Source: an uncultured Ruminococcus sp. (GTDB taxonomy: Bacteria > Bacillota > Clostridia > Oscillospirales > Ruminococcaceae). From it: a stretch of DNA of 31,177 nucleotides. Below, one piece after another: positions 6,180 through 15,119 of the stretch (positions are counted from its first letter, which is position 1; the number at the start of each line of letters is the position of its first letter). The DNA lies in NCBI GenBank assembly GCA_900553675.1, contig USEH01000003.1, forward strand, positions 1-31,177. Reading direction: 5' to 3'. The position numbers and the translations under genes are program-made. The notes below the pieces were generated by a model that had not been told where the DNA came from, ran no database searches, and worked only from the letters and a program-made list of their open reading frames with translations.

Positions 6180-7017
6180 TTGAATTACCTCCGTTTACAT
6201 TTACTGTTTTTTTAGGAATCATCAGCACGATAAACAGCACCAGCAGCATTGGCAGGGCGACGACCGGCGCGACTACAATCGGGTCGATTTGCAGAGCGTC
6301 GGCAGTTACGCGGACGGTTTGGGCGATCTCCTCGTTTTCGATACGGTGACCGCGGACAAGCAGTCTATGAGAATTTATGCCATAGGGGGTGCAGGTTACA
6401 AGGGTGCAGTAATCCTTTGCGGGGTCGATGGCAAGCGAATCCATCTCATAAGGAAGGACTATTAAAATCTGATCGACCTCATAGGTATAGATTTGATTAA
6501 GCACCTGAATTATAAAGGTATCGCCAAAGGTATGGCGGTCAAGGTCGGTGAAAAGCTTGGCAGACGGCAGACCGCGGTGTCCCGAAAGAACGGAGTGGCA
6601 GCCCTCGCCGCCGACCGGAAGCGAGGTTCCCTCGATATGTCCGATAGCAATTTGCAGCACCACTTCGTCGGTTCCGTGATATGTTGGAAGCGAGCAGCCG
6701 ATAATGGGGATTTCGATATATCCGATAATGCCGTTGCCGGAGACATTTAAAAGGCTTTCATACTCGGCTCGTTCCTCGTCGGTCATGGCATATATGTCTT
6801 TTTTTGTTATAAGCGACTGATTATAGGTATAGGCAGCCTCGAAAAGCTCGTCGTACTTATCATCGTCCATGGTGGCGACATCTTCGGAATACACGGCTAT
6901 TGCCCTTGTCTGGTGAAAGGAGTTCCAGTAATCGCTGACGGATGGATAAAGCACCAGCGCCAGACCGGCAAGCAGCGCGAGGAACAAAAGCGGGGTTGTA
7001 TTGCGTTTTTTCTTCAT
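6166..7017 (-). CDS. Class C (pilin-polymerising) sortase
   Basis: A 283-aa sortase with transmembrane helices at both ends (about 9-26 and 247-267), the topology typical of class C enzymes that polymerise pilins. Catalytic residues are H147 (in LSGHRGLP), C209 (in TLVTCTPYG) and R218 (NSHRLLVRG). IPIIGCSLPTYHG and the SLP-GG stretch also match the family. A canonical DP[FW] lid motif is not obvious before the core. It would cleave LPETG on the backbone pilin and form a thioester intermediate resolved by a pilin lysine. It follows the backbone pilin gene after 170 nt containing a strong hairpin. Confidence 0.93.
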   Translation of the reverse strand: MKKKRNTTPLLFLALLAGLALVLYPSVSDYWNSFHQTRAIAVYSEDVATMDDDKYDELFEAAYTYNQSLITKKDIYAMTDEERAEYESLLNVSGNGIIGYIEIPIIGCSLPTYHGTDEVVLQIAIGHIEGTSLPVGGEGCHSVLSGHRGLPSAKLFTDLDRHTFGDTFIIQVLNQIYTYEVDQILIVLPYEMDSLAIDPAKDYCTLVTCTPYGINSHRLLVRGHRIENEEIAQTVRVTADALQIDPIVVAPVVALPMLLVLFIVLMIPKKTVNVNGGNSNEEF

Positions 7018-7111
7018 TGAGGGTTACCTCGGAACAAAATAGACAAAAGTTTGTGAAAAAGCCAATATGCGAAAGCTTGGCTTACAGATTTTGAGCTTTT
7101 TCATAAGCTTT

Positions 7112-7146
7112 GGAAGAAGACCCGGCGTTCAGCCAAGTCTTCTTCC
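7112..7146 (-). promoter_or_regulatory. Hairpin between backbone pilin and class C sortase
   Basis: GGAAGAAGAC (7112-7121) and GTCTTCTTCC (7137-7146) form a perfect 10-bp stem with a 15-nt loop, downstream of the pilin stop codon. There is no T-run on the minus strand after the stem. It probably acts as an mRNA processing, stabilising or partial-termination element that makes pilin more abundant than sortase; that role is an inference. Confidence 0.55.
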
Positions 7147-7187
7147 TATGCGAAAATTTGCAAAATGCTAATATAGCTGCGGAATGA

Positions 7188-8525
7188 TTATTTTTCGTCG
7201 TTCATGCGCTTTTTAACGATAAGGAGAACGGTTGCGCCAACGAGGAGGATTGATCCTAAAACGTAGAAGATTGTGGTGCCTATGCCACCGGTTTCGGGAA
7301 GCTCGGTGCCAGAGTTGTTCTTAATCATAACATAGCCTGGATTATCTGTATCATATGGGTCAATTACACTACCATTATAGGAAGTTTTACCGTCAGCGCC
7401 AACCGTAACGACAACAGGTGTTCTAAGCGGATTAAATGTAATAGGCGCCTTAGTTTCTTCGATTCTGTAATCGCCTGCATTAATACCTTTAATTATAAAT
7501 TTACCTGATGAATTCGTTTCAATAAGTGTAGCTTCATCTGGATTAGTGGTGTAACCATTGCAAATGTAAACATCTGGCTTACTAACATCTGTGTTTTCCT
7601 GTTTAGTGAACTTATAATATACATTTCTTTGAGTTTCACCCGGTGCTGTGGAATTAAATACCTGATAAATCCTAAATATAGCGCCAGATAGATAACGCGG
7701 TGATGCTAAGTCGCCGGTGTACTTCGCGATATTATAATTAAATGTATACGTTTTAGTTGTAGCATCAGGTGTGAATGATGGTTTATCACCATATGAAACA
7801 TTTGCTTTGTTTAGAACACCATCTGTTTTATCAACAGCATTTTTATCAACAATCGCTGAGTAATAAACAGTAACTGTCCATGAGGTAGTGTATGCACCGC
7901 CAGAACCTTTAGCGTTAATCTTATCATAGAAGGGTTCAAGGAATTTAATTCTGAAAGAATAACCGTTTAATTCAGAACCCTCTTTTATAACTTGATAATC
8001 AGTATCTCTTTGTAACTCACGAGGTGTTGTTCCATTAGTTACCTGATATGTAACGGTAAGCTTAGCGTGTCTTGTAGTATCGCCTGTTACATCTGCACCA
8101 ACAACTTCGTCATCAGTAGGATCGTTAAATGTTAAACCTGAATCCATTTTATCGTTGAAATAAAGACTGGTTGTATAATAAGGAACAGTTATGAAGCTTC
8201 TGAAGTATACTACATTTCCGACATCAGCTGTGTTAAAATCTTCATAAGATGTGCCATTGTGAACTTCCTTAGTCACTTTAGGTACTTCGTTCTTTTCATT
8301 AATATTTACAGAGCTACCGCCAGCTGTTGTTAAGCTACAAAGTGCGCCAACAGAGCTGTCTAAAAGGTAGTAACCCAAGCCAGCATTAGTAAATATAACC
8401 TTGTAATCATATTCAGCCGTATTCGTAATGCTACTATCGTTAATAGTATAAGTTGCGTTTGGATTTATAGGTTCACCAGGTCTTGATGCATATTCACCCT
8501 CTTTTTTAGCATATCGCAGAGCCTT
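7188..8525 (-). CDS. Backbone pilin, part downstream of an in-frame stop (broken gene)
   Basis: This is the C-terminal 445 residues of the backbone pilin begun at 9014. It is in the same frame and is separated only by TAA at 8526-8528. It begins KALRYAKKEGEYASRPGE and has no start signal of its own. It contains the second pilin domain (VPKVTKEV...DVGNVVYF), a domain ending in SWTVTVYYSAIVD, a Cna-B-type domain (about SGAIFRIYQVFN) with the E-box YRIEETKAP that supports isopeptide formation, and the sorting signal ELPETG followed by a hydrophobic helix and KKRMNDEK. Without readthrough this part, including the anchor, is not made. An internal ATG-type start at about 8378 has no SD. The DNA is visibly more AT-rich than the flanking sortase and adhesin genes. 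Confidence 0.85.
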   Translation of the reverse strand, partial: KALRYAKKEGEYASRPGEPINPNATYTINDSSITNTAEYDYKVIFTNAGLGYYLLDSSVGALCSLTTAGGSSVNINEKNEVPKVTKEVHNGTSYEDFNTADVGNVVYFRSFITVPYYTTSLYFNDKMDSGLTFNDPTDDEVVGADVTGDTTRHAKLTVTYQVTNGTTPRELQRDTDYQVIKEGSELNGYSFRIKFLEPFYDKINAKGSGGAYTTSWTVTVYYSAIVDKNAVDKTDGVLNKANVSYGDKPSFTPDATTKTYTFNYNIAKYTGDLASPRYLSGAIFRIYQVFNSTAPGETQRNVYYKFTKQENTDVSKPDVYICNGYTTNPDEATLIETNSSGKFIIKGINAGDYRIEETKAPITFNPLRTPVVVTVGADGKTSYNGSVIDPYDTDNPGYVMIKNNSGTELPETGGIGTTIFYVLGSILLVGATVLLIVKKRMNDEK

Positions 8526-9014
8526 TTATGCAAAATCAATAACAGGGGCTGAACCATCAGTAGCGCCAGGTATATTCCAAGATACATGGTTTGGAATGCT
8601 ATTTGAGCCATCAAGATAATCTTCAACCTTGAAGTATTTATAATTTTGACTGTCTTTTGCATTAAGCACAAAATCTCTCCAAGCTTCATTAACAATATAA
8701 GAGTAAGATGTCTTTGTTTCGCCAGTTGTAGCATCAGTATACGTAGAAACATCATCCAAATAAAGAATCTGATAAAGCGAATAGGTTTCGCCATACTTGG
8801 CATTATTTACATTTATTGTACCTCTATAACTAGTATCGGTAGGTTTGCCGCAAGTTGTATCAGAATCATTAAGAGGTTTCGTATAATTCTTTATTGGTTT
8901 TGTAACAACGGGCTGTTCTGTTCCTCCACCAGCCGCCGCCCCCACACTAACACTCAAAGACAACAGCATTACTACCGCCAGCAACAAGCTGACTAATTTT
9001 TTTGCCTTTTTCAT
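8526..9014 (-). CDS. Backbone (major) pilin, N-terminal part ending at premature TAA
   Basis: A 162-aa product. It has a signal peptide (MKKAKKLVSLLLAVVMLLS... cut near GAAA, about residue 28) followed by the N-terminal pilin domain (TSYRGTINVNNAKYGETYSLYQILYLDD). The reading frame stops at PVIDFA-TAA, yet the next 445 codons in the same frame continue a typical backbone pilin to LPETG. The complete gene 7188-9014 would encode 608 residues. A single C-to-T change (CAA to TAA) would explain the stop. AAGGAG lies 9 nt before the ATG. The gene lies 63 nt downstream of the giant adhesin in the operon. As read here the polymer subunit cannot be anchored or polymerised. Confidence 0.88.
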   Translation of the reverse strand: MKKAKKLVSLLLAVVMLLSLSVSVGAAAGGGTEQPVVTKPIKNYTKPLNDSDTTCGKPTDTSYRGTINVNNAKYGETYSLYQILYLDDVSTYTDATTGETKTSYSYIVNEAWRDFVLNAKDSQNYKYFKVEDYLDGSNSIPNHVSWNIPGATDGSAPVIDFA

Positions 9015-9077
9015 AACTTTTTTCTCCTTACATATATAAATTCTATTGATTAGTTTTTATACCGTTGGAAAGCCGAT

Positions 9078-12000
9078 CTACCCGCTTTCCCGCACTTTTT
9101 TATCCCGCAGCCTTTTTATCAGCGCAAGCGCCAGCGTTATTGCAATCACACCGCCGCCGAGCGTTTTTATCGGGCTTGTACCCTCACCACCGGTCTGAGG
9201 AAGCTCGTGCTTGGGGGAGGTGTCTACGGTGTTGGTGATTGTTATTGTGCCGGTGGTTATGCCGGAGTTGTTGGTGTATGCCGGCTCGCCGACTAAATCG
9301 GGGATACTGCTATCCGGCTTTTCTACTACGTAGTAGGTGTAGTAGACGGTTTTTTTGCCGTCTGAGCCGACGAGAACTTCTCCGGTTTTGGGGAGGTCCT
9401 TGATTAGTACTTGCCAATTGTTTTCGGCTGAGATTTCAATAATATTGGAATCGAAACCGGAAGCAGCTAGATCTTTTATAGGGACATCTTCTGATTCCAT
9501 TTTTTGCGGGATGGGATCGGTATGAACGATGCTTTTGGTACATCCATCAAAGCGATCTTGCTTACTTACGTAAGTAAGATTTACAGTTGTATCCTCGTTC
9601 GCAACAAATGAATAAGAAAATGTCATTTTATCTTCTGCCATTTGCATTGACACCGATTCAGCACCATTCAGTGATAATTTTGGAGGATCAGGTACGTTGT
9701 ACTGATCATAATTTTGTGTCTTCATTGTTAAAGTAACCGTAGAACCATATGGGCAGGTATATGTCGGTACAGTAAACGTAGGCCACTGAGTTGTTTGACA
9801 ATTTATATTCACATTTTGCGGCTTACTTCCCGGATCCTCATCAAGAATATATCTTCTCAACTCGAAGTGAATATTGCCTTGGCGGGTTGAGGTTATATCC
9901 TTGCCGTCTTTATCATGCCAACGCTTTATTACTTCAATTTCAGTGGTTTTCTTTTCATTGGGGATGTAATATGTATTACCGCCCTGACAGATGCGACCAT
10001 CAAAATCAGCAGGAGCTTTCAACGGAGTTTTACCTGCAGGATCTTCGACTAAGAAATACCAATAATCTTTTAGTCCGAAGTAGCCCGCCGGCGTTACCGT
10101 CTCCACAAGGTAACAAGCTCTGTTGAACGGTACGTTGTTTATTATTATTTTACCTTGCGCGTCAGGTTTAAACTTTACCGGTTTGGTGGGATCTTTATCG
10201 GACATAACTCTGTAATATTCACCATCGTCACCGTAGCAGTACAGCTCAAATTCAACATCTTTCAAGACCTCAAAATAGTTATCGGCGTCGACCTTTACAA
10301 ATTCCACTCCGCCGGTTGCACCAGAGGCTGTGATTTCCTCCATATTGAAGCTTACATCCTTCTTTGAATCCTGAGGGTCTGTAGAAACTCCTGAAATGGA
10401 TGCTTCATTCTGAAGGCTCTTATTTACATTAAATTCTTTATTTAATGATATAACGCCGTAGCTGTAAACAATTTTCAGCGGTGTTGAATCAGGCAATCTC
10501 ATTGAAATTGTTGAATATTTAAACCAGTTGTTACCACCGTTATCTGAGTCTACTCCCGACTCTATCTTAGACTTAAGACTTCCCATATTAAGCTCTGCTT
10601 CGCTGCCGTCATTGTTTATCTTATATACATGAAGCGATGTTTCATCGAGCTTAAGAACGTAGGGATCATTTTTATCGCTCAGCCGAAGCTTTATCGTATC
10701 AACAAAGTCAAGATACTCTGTATCAGGTACCAGATCCAAACCATCCGGATTTACCATTACTGTATACGGAATTATGTTGTCATCAATTGTTCCGTAGGAT
10801 TTTGAAATCGGCGGCTTGGTGTCGTCCTTGGTTACTGTCTGGGTCTGCGTTTTGGTGTCTATGGGTGTGCCATTGCCATATGTCAGCTCGGCAGTGTTTG
10901 CAAACGAAGCCTCAGGAAGACCGTCAGCATTTATGCCAAACTCAGCATCATCATTAATTCTAGTATGAACCTCAAAGTTTAGCTTGTTCGGTGTCTTTAT
11001 CTTAACAACATCCTCAGGTATTGTAATGATGATATCATTGCCTCTTATTTCGGTCTGACACGTAAGCCTAGGATTGTCTTTAATGATATGCTCGCCAGCT
11101 GTTGTAATATCGCCGCCCCACCACAAATCCTGAATCTGAACAGAAATCTTTGTAAGAGTCAAACCGTCAGGAAGATGTTCAATAAGTTTTAAGTCACCAC
11201 TTTCATAGTCAGACGGCGGTGAAACAAATACCTTCCACGATAAAACTCCGACCTTGTTCGGGTCTCTGTCAAAATACTCATGCTGAGTATTTGCTCCTCC
11301 ATTTTCGTTGTTTAAATCGACCTTCTTCAGGGCTGGATAGTATTTTATCCAAGACCATTTTTCTTTCTTGCCGTTTACACTGCCTTTATTTCCGAACTCA
11401 CGCTCGGAGTCAGTCAGAACGCCGGTTGATGAATATACAAAAGTAAACGATTCGCCCTTTTTCAGCTTGGTAGTAAAGTCAATTTTGAATCCGCGTATTT
11501 TACCGTCTGCAGTGTTGCGGCTAACGGTATAATTATATTTCTCTTTCGGAATAGCTTTTTCTATCGCCTTGCACAAGTCATTAAACTGACCTTCAGTAAT
11601 ATACTGATCACCTTGCCAACCATAATTCAGCCAGTCCTCATAATACCAATTGGCAGGGATATCGCCCTTATCGGCTGTAATTGTAACCTTCCAGCTGACA
11701 TCTGCAGTGCCATCACCGCTTGGAACAACTGATAGCGCGTTCTTGCTAACAGGGTCGAGCTCAGGAAGAGGAACTACAGCTATTGATTCAGCGGGCTTTT
11801 CATTCGGCTTTCCGATTGTTGCCTTATTTGTTTCTTCACTTGCTTCCAATTTCGGCGTTACCGGTGTGCTGTATTCAATTGTATAGGTACCATTTGAACC
11901 ATCTGGAAATCTATAAGGCCAACTGTCAATTTTAATTATATTGCCATTCGAGTCTTTCATTTCAAGCGGAAGCTTATTGAGCAGAACACCGTTAAGCTCG

Positions 12001-12515
12001 TCCCTAAGTTCCCAGCCGGAAATGTCGTGCTTTCCGTCGTTAATGGTGATTTTCCAATCAATCTGATCACCGTTCAGCGCTCCTACCTTTGAAATATAGT
12101 TCTGCCCGATTGTCAGTGGAAAATCATCCCGATTTTCTATTATTGTGTCATCATTACGCCTTGTTGAAACGACAACATTGTTGTTAGTGCCTATATCAAC
12201 GGTGGAATCAGTCGGCAAGTCAGAAAGCTTTGCATTATACGTAATTATATACTCGATGTTGGCCGCCATTTTCGGAAGGTCATTGATTTCAAAACCGTTT
12301 GCAGTTAATGTCGGAGTACACGGAACATTCTGATCATTAAGGGTAACGGTGATACCTTCCACACCGCCGACAAGCTCAACGCCTTCCATAGTATCCTTAA
12401 CTCTGACCGGATTAGTTGTTCCGTTATGATCGGTTTTAACTTTGATAGTGTACTTTATAATGCCGTTAGCCCTGTCTATTACAGCACCTGTCTTCTCAGG
12501 CGTAGCATCGACCAA
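9078..12515 (-). CDS. Giant LPQTG adhesin, C-terminal part (after frameshift)
   Basis: This is 1145 residues that continue the protein begun at 15109 after a one-base frameshift. The track-like start here is a TTG with no ribosome site, so it is not an independent gene. It holds a series of Ig-like adhesin domains (about residues 1-700; DMEG, YTIKVKTDHNG, and repeated SWKVT-type strands). A SpaA/Cna-B domain follows at about 725-830 (GGVEFVKVDADNYFEVLKDV, ending in CYLVETVTPAGYFGLKDYW). Another Cna-B region starts at TTEIEVIKRWHDKDG and carries a Tyr/Pro/Cys insert. Next comes a domain ending in YYTYYVVEKP, then LPQTG (about 1105), a hydrophobic helix and KRLRDKK. It would be the pilus tip adhesin. 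Confidence 0.85.
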   Translation of the reverse strand: MVDATPEKTGAVIDRANGIIKYTIKVKTDHNGTTNPVRVKDTMEGVELVGGVEGITVTLNDQNVPCTPTLTANGFEINDLPKMAANIEYIITYNAKLSDLPTDSTVDIGTNNNVVVSTRRNDDTIIENRDDFPLTIGQNYISKVGALNGDQIDWKITINDGKHDISGWELRDELNGVLLNKLPLEMKDSNGNIIKIDSWPYRFPDGSNGTYTIEYSTPVTPKLEASEETNKATIGKPNEKPAESIAVVPLPELDPVSKNALSVVPSGDGTADVSWKVTITADKGDIPANWYYEDWLNYGWQGDQYITEGQFNDLCKAIEKAIPKEKYNYTVSRNTADGKIRGFKIDFTTKLKKGESFTFVYSSTGVLTDSEREFGNKGSVNGKKEKWSWIKYYPALKKVDLNNENGGANTQHEYFDRDPNKVGVLSWKVFVSPPSDYESGDLKLIEHLPDGLTLTKISVQIQDLWWGGDITTAGEHIIKDNPRLTCQTEIRGNDIIITIPEDVVKIKTPNKLNFEVHTRINDDAEFGINADGLPEASFANTAELTYGNGTPIDTKTQTQTVTKDDTKPPISKSYGTIDDNIIPYTVMVNPDGLDLVPDTEYLDFVDTIKLRLSDKNDPYVLKLDETSLHVYKINNDGSEAELNMGSLKSKIESGVDSDNGGNNWFKYSTISMRLPDSTPLKIVYSYGVISLNKEFNVNKSLQNEASISGVSTDPQDSKKDVSFNMEEITASGATGGVEFVKVDADNYFEVLKDVEFELYCYGDDGEYYRVMSDKDPTKPVKFKPDAQGKIIINNVPFNRACYLVETVTPAGYFGLKDYWYFLVEDPAGKTPLKAPADFDGRICQGGNTYYIPNEKKTTEIEVIKRWHDKDGKDITSTRQGNIHFELRRYILDEDPGSKPQNVNINCQTTQWPTFTVPTYTCPYGSTVTLTMKTQNYDQYNVPDPPKLSLNGAESVSMQMAEDKMTFSYSFVANEDTTVNLTYVSKQDRFDGCTKSIVHTDPIPQKMESEDVPIKDLAASGFDSNIIEISAENNWQVLIKDLPKTGEVLVGSDGKKTVYYTYYVVEKPDSSIPDLVGEPAYTNNSGITTGTITITNTVDTSPKHELPQTGGEGTSPIKTLGGGVIAITLALALIKRLRDKKVRESG

Positions 12516-15109
12516 TCCTTGTCGCTTATATCAAAATCATATTCAACCTTCAGGTTATTGCCGAAATCAATATTTACCTTGTCGCCGTCAAACTTGCCTT
12601 CATTAATTTCAGCCTTTATGATAACATCGCCGATAATCGCATTGCCGGTTTCATTACTTTCAACATATGTCGGCAGAAACTCAATATGAACGGTATTATC
12701 ATTACTTACAGTGAAAGAGCCTATCTTGGTTGCACCATTATATACATTGCCGCCAGTCAAGTCGACATTTTTAAATGCATCCGGCAGTTGATACTTAATA
12801 GTATTATTTTCTTCCTGCAACTTACGCGCCGGAAGCATATAGTCAAGCTTGAAGCGCACCTGCTCTCCCTTTTTAATTACATAATCCGCAGGGGCATCTT
12901 TCCATGAATTGTTTTCATTATATTGAAGCGTTACTTTAGTTATGTAATTCGTAAAGTCAGTCTCAGCACCAGCTTCTCTTGGCATAGCCTGAACAGCAGA
13001 CATCATAAGCGGCTGTTCTAACAGATTTACTTCTACCAAATATGCAGTAGCCAGCGGCTCGAATCCGAGAATCACTTCGACAGTTTTCTCGGTATAGCAT
13101 ATTTCCGTATGAATATGCTCCTCAAGCAAGCAGATAAGTGCACAGTCATCATCATAGCACTCGAAGCTATGAGTATGCTCAACCTTGCCACAGAACGTAT
13201 CCAACTCATCGGACGTATCCAAATAGCACTCCTCACCATGCAAATGCTCTTCAAGAATGCAAATCATCATACCATTCTCATCAAAGCATTCCGCCGCATG
13301 GGTATGCTCAACCTTGCCGCAGAATGTCTCCAACTCGGCAGATGTATCTACATAGCACTCCTCCCCATGAGTATGCTCCTCAATTCCGCAGCTGATTACG
13401 CCGTTGGAGTCGATGCACTCTTCACCATGGGTATGCTCAAGCTTGCCGCAGAACGCCTCGCGCTCGGCGGATGTATCCAGATAGCACTCCTCGGCATGAG
13501 TGTGCTCCTCTATTCCGCAGACAATCGCACCGTTTTCGTCGATACATTCATCCGCATGGACGTGTTCCTCCATGCCGCAGATGATAATCCTGCTGTCGGG
13601 CTCCGGCTCCGGCTCATCCGAGGGATAGCACTCGTCGGTGTGAGTGTGCTCCTCCATGCCGCAGACCAAAATCCAGTTTCCGTAGCAAATCGTGCTGTGA
13701 ACGTGACCCTCCGACTCCTCAAGCTCGCAGATAAGGTTGCCGTCAGCGTCGAAGCAGCCGCCCTCAGCGGTGTGGACATGCGCGCCCTCGCCCTTGGCAA
13801 TCGTGCAGGTAAGCTCGTCGGCATTGTCGATATAGCCCAGATTAACTAAATCGTCCGAACTATCCGATGTGCCCATGCAGTCCTGCGTGTGGATATGCTC
13901 AAGCACCTCGGTCATGCCGCAGATAAGGGCTCCGTTTTCGTCGAAGCAGCTGTCGTCGTGTCGGTGAAGAATAATCTCGGTCATGCCGCAGATAGGCTCT
14001 CCCCTGCCGTCGGTTTCTGCTGTATTATCAATAATGTTGTCGTCTAAAATATTGTTTTCGGGGATGCTATTTTCGGGATTCTTGTCCGCGGGCAATCCCT
14101 CAGCCTCGCCATTCTGCGCAAAGCCGTCGGCTGAGTCCTCAGGGAAAGGCAAAGCCGAGCTGTCATCTGTAAACGACGGCTCCTCGGGGATTTCGCAAAC
14201 AAGGACTCTATTCTGAGCATAGCAATCATCAGTGTGAACGTGACCCTGCTCACCATCTGCAATAGTGCAGATAAGCGCCGAGTTTGACTGATAGCACTCC
14301 GGCGTGTGGGTGTGACCCGCGCTCTCCGGCATGGTGCAGATAAGCGCACCGGCTTCATCAAAGCAGCCCTCGCCGTGGATGTGACCCTCGCCCTCAATCA
14401 GCGGGCAGGTCAGCTCATTTGTATTCAGATAACATTCGTCGGTGTGCACATGAGCGGTCGCTTCGGGCAGGGCGCAGATAAGCTCGCCGCGCTCGGTTAT
14501 GTAGCAGTCGTCGGTGTGGATGTGACCGGCAGCGCTGTCAAGACCGGTATCAATACCATTATTAAGACCGTTGTCAAAAGCATTGTCAAGACTGCCGTCA
14601 ACGATACTATCTATGGGATTCTCGATGCCGCCAAGCTCGCCGGAAAGCACCGGATCGAGGTCGGACATAAGATAGCAGCCGTCTGTATGTGTGTGCGGGA
14701 ATATCTCCGGAAGGGTGCAGACAAGCACTCCGTTTTCATCAAAGCAGAACTCGTTGTGGGAATGTACCACAAAGTCGCTGTAGCCGCAGATGTATTCGCC
14801 GTCTAAGCCAATGCAGGCATCGGTGTGGATACGCAAACCAAGCGTTTCGGCTGTGCATACAAGCACCTGCTCGGTTGGTGTTTCTTCCTTAACGTAGCAG
14901 GCTTCGGTGTGGGTGTGCTCCTCGATGCCGCAGCTGGGATCTCTCTCCAAAGTAAGGGCGGGGAGAATCAGCGCATAGGTAGTGCAGAACACTACAATGC
15001 ACGCCAGAACGCTTACAATTCTTTTCCATATGCTTTTGCGGCGATTCTTCGCGACTGCCGCTGACACATCCTGCAAAGCAATATTTTGCAATTCAAGCTC
15101 CCCTTTCAT
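12479..15109 (-). CDS. Giant LPQTG adhesin, N-terminal part with His/Cys repeats
   Basis: An 876-aa reading frame. A basic N-terminus (KNRRKSIWKR) precedes a signal/anchor helix at 31-53 (VLACIVVFCTTYALILPAL), a start common to large Clostridia adhesins. About 22 copies of an H-x-H-x-x-x-C motif (EHTHTDECY, GHVHTDDCY and similar), alternating with single Cys in VCTLPE- or ICGMEE-type stretches, cover about residues 55-690. An Asn/Asp/Ser-rich stretch interrupts them near 330-360. An Ig-like domain (TDFTNYITKVTLQYNENN...) follows and is cut at KD by a frameshift near 12513-12517. Frame 2 continues LVDATPEKTG. The whole protein would be about 2,010 aa. ATG 15109 has no SD, but GGGGAG lies just before TTG 15089-15091, a good alternative start. 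Confidence 0.85.
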   Translation of the reverse strand: MKGELELQNIALQDVSAAVAKNRRKSIWKRIVSVLACIVVFCTTYALILPALTLERDPSCGIEEHTHTEACYVKEETPTEQVLVCTAETLGLRIHTDACIGLDGEYICGYSDFVVHSHNEFCFDENGVLVCTLPEIFPHTHTDGCYLMSDLDPVLSGELGGIENPIDSIVDGSLDNAFDNGLNNGIDTGLDSAAGHIHTDDCYITERGELICALPEATAHVHTDECYLNTNELTCPLIEGEGHIHGEGCFDEAGALICTMPESAGHTHTPECYQSNSALICTIADGEQGHVHTDDCYAQNRVLVCEIPEEPSFTDDSSALPFPEDSADGFAQNGEAEGLPADKNPENSIPENNILDDNIIDNTAETDGRGEPICGMTEIILHRHDDSCFDENGALICGMTEVLEHIHTQDCMGTSDSSDDLVNLGYIDNADELTCTIAKGEGAHVHTAEGGCFDADGNLICELEESEGHVHSTICYGNWILVCGMEEHTHTDECYPSDEPEPEPDSRIIICGMEEHVHADECIDENGAIVCGIEEHTHAEECYLDTSAEREAFCGKLEHTHGEECIDSNGVISCGIEEHTHGEECYVDTSAELETFCGKVEHTHAAECFDENGMMICILEEHLHGEECYLDTSDELDTFCGKVEHTHSFECYDDDCALICLLEEHIHTEICYTEKTVEVILGFEPLATAYLVEVNLLEQPLMMSAVQAMPREAGAETDFTNYITKVTLQYNENNSWKDAPADYVIKKGEQVRFKLDYMLPARKLQEENNTIKYQLPDAFKNVDLTGGNVYNGATKIGSFTVSNDNTVHIEFLPTYVESNETGNAIIGDVIIKAEINEGKFDGDKVNIDFGNNLKVEYDFDISDKDWSMLRLRRQVL
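13106..13492 (-). repeat. Three 129-nt tandem repeats in the adhesin gene
   Basis: Units at 13364-13492, 13235-13363 and 13106-13234 each encode 43 residues, beginning EECY[LV]DTS and carrying two H-x-H motifs and four Cys. The protein units differ at about a third of positions, but the first half of each DNA unit is well conserved. They lie in the His/Cys region of the adhesin, where repeat number could vary by recombination. Confidence 0.8.
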
Positions 15110-15119
15110 AAGATTTTTA

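Noticed and set aside
8465..8803. A 112-codon minus frame across the pilin stop
   Set aside because: Shadow of the pilin in another frame; no start signal.
13109..14806. Several long plus frames opposite the His/Cys repeats
   Set aside because: Repetitive codons on the minus strand keep the antisense frames open; no SD or promoter.
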